Assembly (NCBI GenBank): GCA_021413735.1
Contig: JAIOPV010000197.1
Location: 1-43,721, forward strand
Length of the DNA: 43,721 nt
Reading direction: 5' to 3'
From: Planctomycetota bacterium
GTDB lineage: Bacteria > Planctomycetota > Planctomycetia > Gemmatales > Gemmataceae
The stretch's first letter is position 1. Every line of letters starts with the position of its first letter. This document shows, piece after piece, positions 39,547 through 43,721 of the stretch. The notes below the pieces were generated by a model that had not been told where the DNA came from, did no database searches, and saw nothing but the letters and a program-made list of their open reading frames with translations. A program made the position numbers and the translations under genes.

Positions 39547-40840
39547 GGTCGTCGCCGTAGGTGTGGCCGCCATTGCTGCGGCCAGACTTCGACGTGTCGT
39601 ACACCTTTCGCTTCTCACTTCCGGGTGCTTTCTCACTTGGCGGTTTCCGCAGTTCGGTGATCTTCCAGCCCACGTTGACCTTGTCGTAATCGGCCTCATC
39701 GGTCTTGAAACTGCGTGTGAATAGCTTCGGTCGCGACTTCGAGTTCAGTACGCCAGCGAGCGTTGGCACGCTGCCGTTGTGGAAGTATGGAGCCGTCGCC
39801 CAGATGCCATCGAGGGGCGGTGCCTGATATCCCGCCGTCCAGCGAAGCTGCTTGCCCGGAAGAAACCAACCCGCCGACTCCTTGCCGAACCACGACTCCG
39901 AGTACGCCGCTCCATACGCGATATCGACGCCCGCGTGGCGTGTTGGGTCAGTGCCGATTTCAGTCAGTGGAATCACCTTGTTCGGGTACGTCCACTTCTC
40001 GCCGTAGGTTCCGTGACACTTCGCACAGTTCTCGGTGAAGATCGCCTCGCCCTTCGCGGCCTTCACTTTGTCGATGGCGAACGGATACTTCGGCGGGTCG
40101 AGGTTGATGAGGTATTGCGAGATGTCGCGGAACGCGGGTTCCGCTTTCGTGAATGCTTCGGGACCGTTCAGCGGATGCAGCATGAACTGCATCAGCGTGC
40201 GGATGCTGCGGGAGTCGGTTGCGCCGGTGTGGTAGATGGTGCGTTTCTTCTTCATCAGCCACCACGCGGGCACGTCGGAGCAGGTGTCGTCACGCAGGCC
40301 GAGGTTCTTCCATTTCGGGTTCAGCGTGAGGTCGGGGTTGCGGTAGCCGAGCAGGTACACGCCGAAGCCGTCGGCCTCGTTGGTGCCGCGAACATTCGAG
40401 AACGTGAACGGCAACTTCTTGATGATGCCATCCGCTGCCGCGAGATCCACGAACAACGATTGGATATCGAGCGAACTGTTGCCGAGGCCGATGTAGCTCT
40501 TTCCGTTGATTGAACTGCCATGGCACAGCATGCAGTCGTTGCCGACGCCATCGGCGAGCAGAAGCGGCGCTTTTCGCAACCCCATCGGCATGCCGTCGTT
40601 CGGATACGGCGCTTCGTGTAAACCGTAGCGGTCACGCAGTTGTGCGTCGAAGTCGTCGGGCTTTTCCTTCACGCCATCCCACTGCTTCCAGATGTTCGGC
40701 ACGGCCTTCGCGGTCCAGAATCCGGGTATGAATGGCGTTTCGATGAGTGCCTTGTAGCCTCGCTCGGCAGGCGTGGGCTCGGCAGCCGTGGCTGAGATAC
40801 CACAGGCGAAAACAACGAAAAAGGCAAGCAGTCGGCGCAT
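39497..40840 (-). CDS. Di-heme c-type cytochrome, exported
   Basis: A 447-residue exported protein. A signal peptide (LLAFFVVFACGISATAA) is followed by two covalent heme sites: CMLCH (C103, C106, H107) and CAKCH (C272, C275, H276). The second domain (about residues 255-447) ends with LTDAERSALIEYLKTL, typical of cytochrome c domains of the MauG/peroxidase-related or cytochrome c oxidoreductase type. The part between has many conserved Trp and Asn but no family I can name. It probably moves electrons in the periplasm. ATG 40840 is chosen by the signal peptide. It is divergent from the epimerase gene. Confidence 0.88.
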   Translation of the reverse strand: MRRLLAFFVVFACGISATAAEPTPAERGYKALIETPFIPGFWTAKAVPNIWKQWDGVKEKPDDFDAQLRDRYGLHEAPYPNDGMPMGLRKAPLLLADGVGNDCMLCHGSSINGKSYIGLGNSSLDIQSLFVDLAAADGIIKKLPFTFSNVRGTNEADGFGVYLLGYRNPDLTLNPKWKNLGLRDDTCSDVPAWWLMKKKRTIYHTGATDSRSIRTLMQFMLHPLNGPEAFTKAEPAFRDISQYLINLDPPKYPFAIDKVKAAKGEAIFTENCAKCHGTYGEKWTYPNKVIPLTEIGTDPTRHAGVDIAYGAAYSESWFGKESAGWFLPGKQLRWTAGYQAPPLDGIWATAPYFHNGSVPTLAGVLNSKSRPKLFTRSFKTDEADYDKVNVGWKITELRKPPSEKAPGSEKRKVYDTSKSGRSNGGHTYGDDLTDAERSALIEYLKTL

Positions 40841-40940
40841 GGATGAACCTCGGATGGGCACTGTCAGGATAGCCGATTGCGGTCGGGGTTGCGACGCTGT
40901 TTCGCGTCGTGCTAGAGTCGCCCGCCCCAGGAGAACAGTC

Positions 40941-41915
40941 ATGCGATGCGTTGTTACGGGAGCGGCGGGATTCATCGGGTCGCACCTCTGCGAGCGATTG
41001 CTGGCCGACGGGCACACGGTCACCGGCATCGATTGCTTCACAGACTATTATCCGCGAACGGTGAAGGAACGTAACCTCATCGAGCTGCGGGAACATCCGC
41101 ATTTCACGTTCCGCGAACTGGATTTGTCCGAAGGCGTGTCCGCCGATGTGGTCGGCGGCACCGAGTGGGTCTTTCACCTCGCGGCGATGGCCGGGCTAAC
41201 GCGGAGTTGGGTCGATTTCGACCTCTACAACCGCCACAACCTCACGGCGACGCATCGGCTGCTCGAATCGCTCAAGGGTTCGCCAACGCTGAAACGGATG
41301 ATCTACGCCAGTACGTCGTCGGTCTACGGCAAATACGCGAGTGGTGACGAATCGCTGCCAACGCGGCCGAGTTCGCCATACGGCATCACGAAACTGGCGA
41401 GCGAGCAACTGTGCCGAGTGTACGCGGACGAATTCGGGCTGCCGGCAACAGTGCTGCGATTCTTCAGCGTGTACGGCCCGCGACAGCGCCCCGAGATGGG
41501 TTATCACCTGTTCATCGACGCGATCCTGAAGGGCAAGCCGATCAAGCTGACGGGCGACGGTCTGCAAGTTCGCGGCAACACATACATCGCCGATTGCGTG
41601 GATGCGGTCGTGTCTTCGACGGTGGCGTTGCCTGGCGAAACGTTCAACCTTGGCGGCGGTGAACTGGTGACGGTGCTGGAAGTGTTCCGCAAGCTGGAAC
41701 GCATCATTGGCAAGTCAGCGATTATCGAGCGTCACCCGGCACGCAAGGGTGACCAACTCGCGACGGGGGCCGATGTGTCGAAACTGACGCGGCACGTTGG
41801 CTGGAAGCCGACGACCAGCATCGACGAGGGCCTGGAACGTCAGGTGGAGTGGCAGCGAGCGATGCTCTCGCAGAAGTCGAAGGTGTCGGTATTTCTTCAG
41901 CGGGTCGCGGCGTGA
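40941..41915 (+). CDS. NAD-dependent sugar epimerase/dehydratase
   Basis: A 324-residue extended short-chain dehydrogenase of the sugar-nucleotide epimerase/dehydratase group. The NAD(P) motif GAAGFIGSH (G7, G10, G13), the catalytic YGITK (SPYGITK) and the STSSVYG stretch are in place, as is the later FNLGGGELVTV. It likely acts on a UDP- or dTDP-sugar, for example 4-epimerisation of UDP-glucose or UDP-glucuronate, but the substrate is not resolved. AGGAG lies seven bases before ATG 40941. The next gene starts at or just after its stop (GTGA overlap), and a PaaK/CapK-type gene follows, suggesting a polysaccharide setting. Confidence 0.9.
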   Translation: MRCVVTGAAGFIGSHLCERLLADGHTVTGIDCFTDYYPRTVKERNLIELREHPHFTFRELDLSEGVSADVVGGTEWVFHLAAMAGLTRSWVDFDLYNRHNLTATHRLLESLKGSPTLKRMIYASTSSVYGKYASGDESLPTRPSSPYGITKLASEQLCRVYADEFGLPATVLRFFSVYGPRQRPEMGYHLFIDAILKGKPIKLTGDGLQVRGNTYIADCVDAVVSSTVALPGETFNLGGGELVTVLEVFRKLERIIGKSAIIERHPARKGDQLATGADVSKLTRHVGWKPTTSIDEGLERQVEWQRAMLSQKSKVSVFLQRVAA

Positions 41916-41920
41916 TTGCA

Positions 41921-42223
41921 ATGATCCAGGCCATTATCCTCGGCGGACTGGTGTTCGTGGTGACATTCTGTACCTGCTTTTGTCTGGCGATGCCTGTCGT
42001 CGTGGTCACTGCGATCTTTGAAGTGGACGATCATCGGACGCTATCGGACTGGAATCACTCGGCCATTGTTTTCATGGCGATCATGATTCTGAGCCTGTAT
42101 GCGGGATTGCGAATTGGTTGGTGGGTTGGCAGAGACTGGTATCGAGCGGATGTTGGGTTCACGCTTCCAGGGGTTGCGCTTCGCTCCACCCCTGGCTACC
42201 ATCCACCGCCCTTCCAGGGCTAA
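41921..42223 (+). CDS. Small two-helix membrane protein
   Basis: A 100-residue protein with two membrane segments (about residues 4-32, IQAIILGGLVFVVTFCTCF; and 48-70, SAIVFMAIMILSLYAGLRI). No known family. The start could be ATG 41921 or GTG 41912, which overlaps the epimerase stop. The last 19 or so residues (ALRSTPGYHPPPFQG) are encoded by the dispersed inverted repeat at 42167-42300, so the natural C-terminus was probably replaced or extended by it. It is likely cotranscribed with the epimerase gene. Confidence 0.6.
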   Translation: MIQAIILGGLVFVVTFCTCFCLAMPVVVVTAIFEVDDHRTLSDWNHSAIVFMAIMILSLYAGLRIGWWVGRDWYRADVGFTLPGVALRSTPGYHPPPFQG

Positions 42224-42300
42224 ACCCAAGCATTGCTCTGAGTCCCGGAGGGACGGCGGATGGTAGCCAGGGGTGCGGCACGCTTGCGTGCAACCCCTGG
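42167..42300. repeat. Large imperfect inverted repeat (CCAGGGGTTG type)
   Basis: Arms about 42167-42211 (starting CCAGGGGTTGCGCTTCGCTC) and 42250-42300 (ending TGCAACCCCTGG) pair over most of about 45 positions, with mismatches, around a loop of about 38 bases. Parts such as CTACCATCC pair with GGATGGTAG. The left arm overlaps the 3' end of the small membrane protein gene. The form resembles dispersed repeats often seen between genes in planctomycete genomes. Confidence 0.85.
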
Positions 42301-42352
42301 TCCGGAAGCAATCGAGAGTCGCCCGTGCCGGTGTGTTTCAAGGATGAATCTG

Positions 42353-43696
42353 ATGCTCGACTACTTGAATCGCAATGTGATGCACCCGTTCATGGCGTGG
42401 CGAGCGGGCAGCAAACACCTTCAGCACTACCGCGAACTGAAGATGCGGCAGTACGATTCACCGGAAGCCATTCGCGCACGCCAACTCATCGCGGTGCGAA
42501 AGCAGTTGCAGCATGCCTACGAAACCGTGCCGTACTACCGGGCTGCGTGGGGTCGTGCCGACATTCACCCTGACGATCTGAAATCTCTCGAAGACCTTGA
42601 AGCGTTCCCCATCCTCACGAAAGCTGACATCCGCCGATTCGAGCGAGCACTGCTGTCGTCAGGGTTCGACGCCACGAAGCTGAGAGTGAAGCGCACCTCC
42701 GGCTCGACCGGCGTTCCGCTGAATATCTCCATTGACGAACCCGCCGTGCAGTGGAAGACCGCCTGCACGCTGCGTTCCGACGAGTGGAGCGGCTGGCGAC
42801 TCGGGCAACGGGTTGCGAAGGTGTGGGGCAACCCCGAATATCGGCACTTCGGTCTGAAGGGTCGGCTGCGAAACCACTTCTTCGATCGTGCCGTGTACCT
42901 CGACACGCTGAACCTCAACGATGAACGCATCGCGGAATTCGCGGCCAGCATTCGTCGGCAGCGGCCGGGGTTGATCTTCGGGCACGCCCATTCGCTGTAT
43001 CTTCTGGCGTGTCAGCTCAAGAAGTCTCGCGTTTTGGACGTGCGGCCCAACGGCATCATCTCGACGGCGATGTTGCTGCACGACTGGCAGCGAGCCGTGA
43101 TCGAGCGAGTGTTCGACTGCCCGGTGACGAACCGTTACGGCTGCGAAGAAGTGAGCCTGATCGCCAGCGAATGCGAGGAACACAACGGCCTGCACATCAA
43201 CGCCGACAGTGTTTACACGGAAGTGCCAGCGTGCGGAAAGATGCTGGTCACCGACCTCAGCAACCGGGCGATGCCGTTGATTCGTTACCAGATCGGCGAT
43301 GTGGTCGTGCCGTCGCAGCGGTGTTGCCGGTGCGGTCGCGGGCTGCCGATGATCGAACGCATTGAAGGCCGCGACGCGGATTATGTTCTCACGCCAGCGG
43401 GGCAACTCATCTCGGGCATCTCGCTGACGGAGAACTTCGCGCTACTGATTCCTGGCACCGCACAAATGCAGATCGTGCAGGAATCGCTGTACGAGCTGCG
43501 CATCCGTCTCGTACCGGATGATGATTTCGGCCCGAACAGTCAGCGCATGATTGGCGAGTTGGTCGAGGAAACGTTCGGTCCCGAAGTGCGGTTCGACGTC
43601 GAAATCGTGGACGCGATTCCGCAGGAGCCAAGCGGGAAGTATCGCTTCTGCATCTCGAAAGTGGCCCGCGAACACATGGAAGCAATGAGCGTGTGA
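42353..43696 (+). CDS. PaaK/CapK-type adenylate-forming enzyme (phenylacetate-CoA ligase-like)
   Basis: A 447-residue member of the adenylate-forming superfamily near phenylacetate-CoA ligase and the CapK proteins of capsule loci. The ATP loop RTSGSTGVPLN (about residues 111-121), NRYGCEEVSLIASECEE, IRYQIGDVV and the C-terminal domain (ISLTENFALLIPGTAQMQIV) are present, and a CRCGRG cluster is seen. AMP-forming activity on a carboxylic acid is expected; the acid is unknown. CapK-type members lie in polysaccharide loci, which fits the nearby epimerase. ATG 42353 has AAGGA eight bases upstream and is preferred over ATG 42344; a frame reaching 42260 would run into the repeat. The gene is complete, ending 25 bases before the window end. 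Confidence 0.85.
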   Translation: MLDYLNRNVMHPFMAWRAGSKHLQHYRELKMRQYDSPEAIRARQLIAVRKQLQHAYETVPYYRAAWGRADIHPDDLKSLEDLEAFPILTKADIRRFERALLSSGFDATKLRVKRTSGSTGVPLNISIDEPAVQWKTACTLRSDEWSGWRLGQRVAKVWGNPEYRHFGLKGRLRNHFFDRAVYLDTLNLNDERIAEFAASIRRQRPGLIFGHAHSLYLLACQLKKSRVLDVRPNGIISTAMLLHDWQRAVIERVFDCPVTNRYGCEEVSLIASECEEHNGLHINADSVYTEVPACGKMLVTDLSNRAMPLIRYQIGDVVVPSQRCCRCGRGLPMIERIEGRDADYVLTPAGQLISGISLTENFALLIPGTAQMQIVQESLYELRIRLVPDDDFGPNSQRMIGELVEETFGPEVRFDVEIVDAIPQEPSGKYRFCISKVAREHMEAMSV

Positions 43697-43721
43697 TTGT
43701 CTTTCGCCCTCTCCCCTTGCG

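Noticed and set aside
1..43721. CRISPR array or defence island
   Set aside because: No regularly spaced repeats with unique spacers and no Cas or other defence genes were seen; the repeats found are isolated palindromes or the rplR tandem repeat.

Overview
The window looks like a chromosomal segment of a planctomycete, most likely of the Gemmata lineage (Gemmataceae). This is inferred from gene content and style, not from any search. The signs are planctomycete-type secreted proteins (a TIGR03009-like protein and an LTXXQ-like protein), a DUF6941-like protein, Uma2 and ECF sigma genes, ribosomal proteins with long low-complexity tails, many intergenic palindromes and moderately high GC. A Kdo transferase gene (waaA) indicates a Gram-negative type outer envelope.

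Layout. Positions 1-3614 are the right end of an integrated element: a divergent sigma-70-like gene, an HNH-motif/excisionase-HTH fusion and a tyrosine recombinase that abuts the 3' end of tRNA-Arg(TCG), the probable integration site. From 3.9 to 13.3 kb lie housekeeping and accessory genes: metG, an S41 protease (minus), proB, an ECF sigma factor with a small membrane partner, and a DEAD-box helicase followed by Uma2 and ADP-ribosylglycohydrolase genes. The minus strand then carries hppA (H+-pyrophosphatase), followed upstream by class IV aminotransferase, dual-specificity-type phosphatase, PP2C phosphatase, waaA, a small orphan and a DUF6941-like gene.

From 20.7 to 33.2 kb the minus strand is a rearranged S10-spc ribosomal cluster. 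In transcription order it reads rpsJ, terminator, rplD, rplW, rplB, rpsS, rplV, rpsC, rplP, rpmC, rpsQ, rplN, rplX (broken), rplE, rpsN, rpsH, rplF, rplR, rpsE, rplO, secY. rplC and rpmD are absent from their usual places, and the genes that usually follow secY (adk, map, infA and others) are replaced by the DUF6941/waaA/phosphatase genes. Gaps after secY are short (at most 38 nt), so ribosomal-protein transcription could run into waaA and the phosphatases.

From 33.5 to 43.7 kb lie mostly plus-strand genes: two secreted planctomycete proteins, a zinc-ribbon/membrane/LURP-like protein, a rhomboid protease, a cupin (DUF985), a BamE-like small protein, a sugar-nucleotide epimerase, a small membrane protein and a PaaK/CapK-type adenylate-forming enzyme. 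An MDR oxidoreductase and a di-heme cytochrome c lie on the minus strand.

The most notable observations are as follows. The only rplX (L24) candidate has an in-frame TAG at codon 27 and seems to lack the middle of the protein. Several ribosomal-operon spacers carry long hairpins with one G/T-rich arm and one A/C-rich arm. A near-identical palindrome sits just upstream of both metG and rpsS in the sense orientation. The element carries an unusual HNH-like/HTH fusion. No complete novel defence system or CRISPR array was seen.
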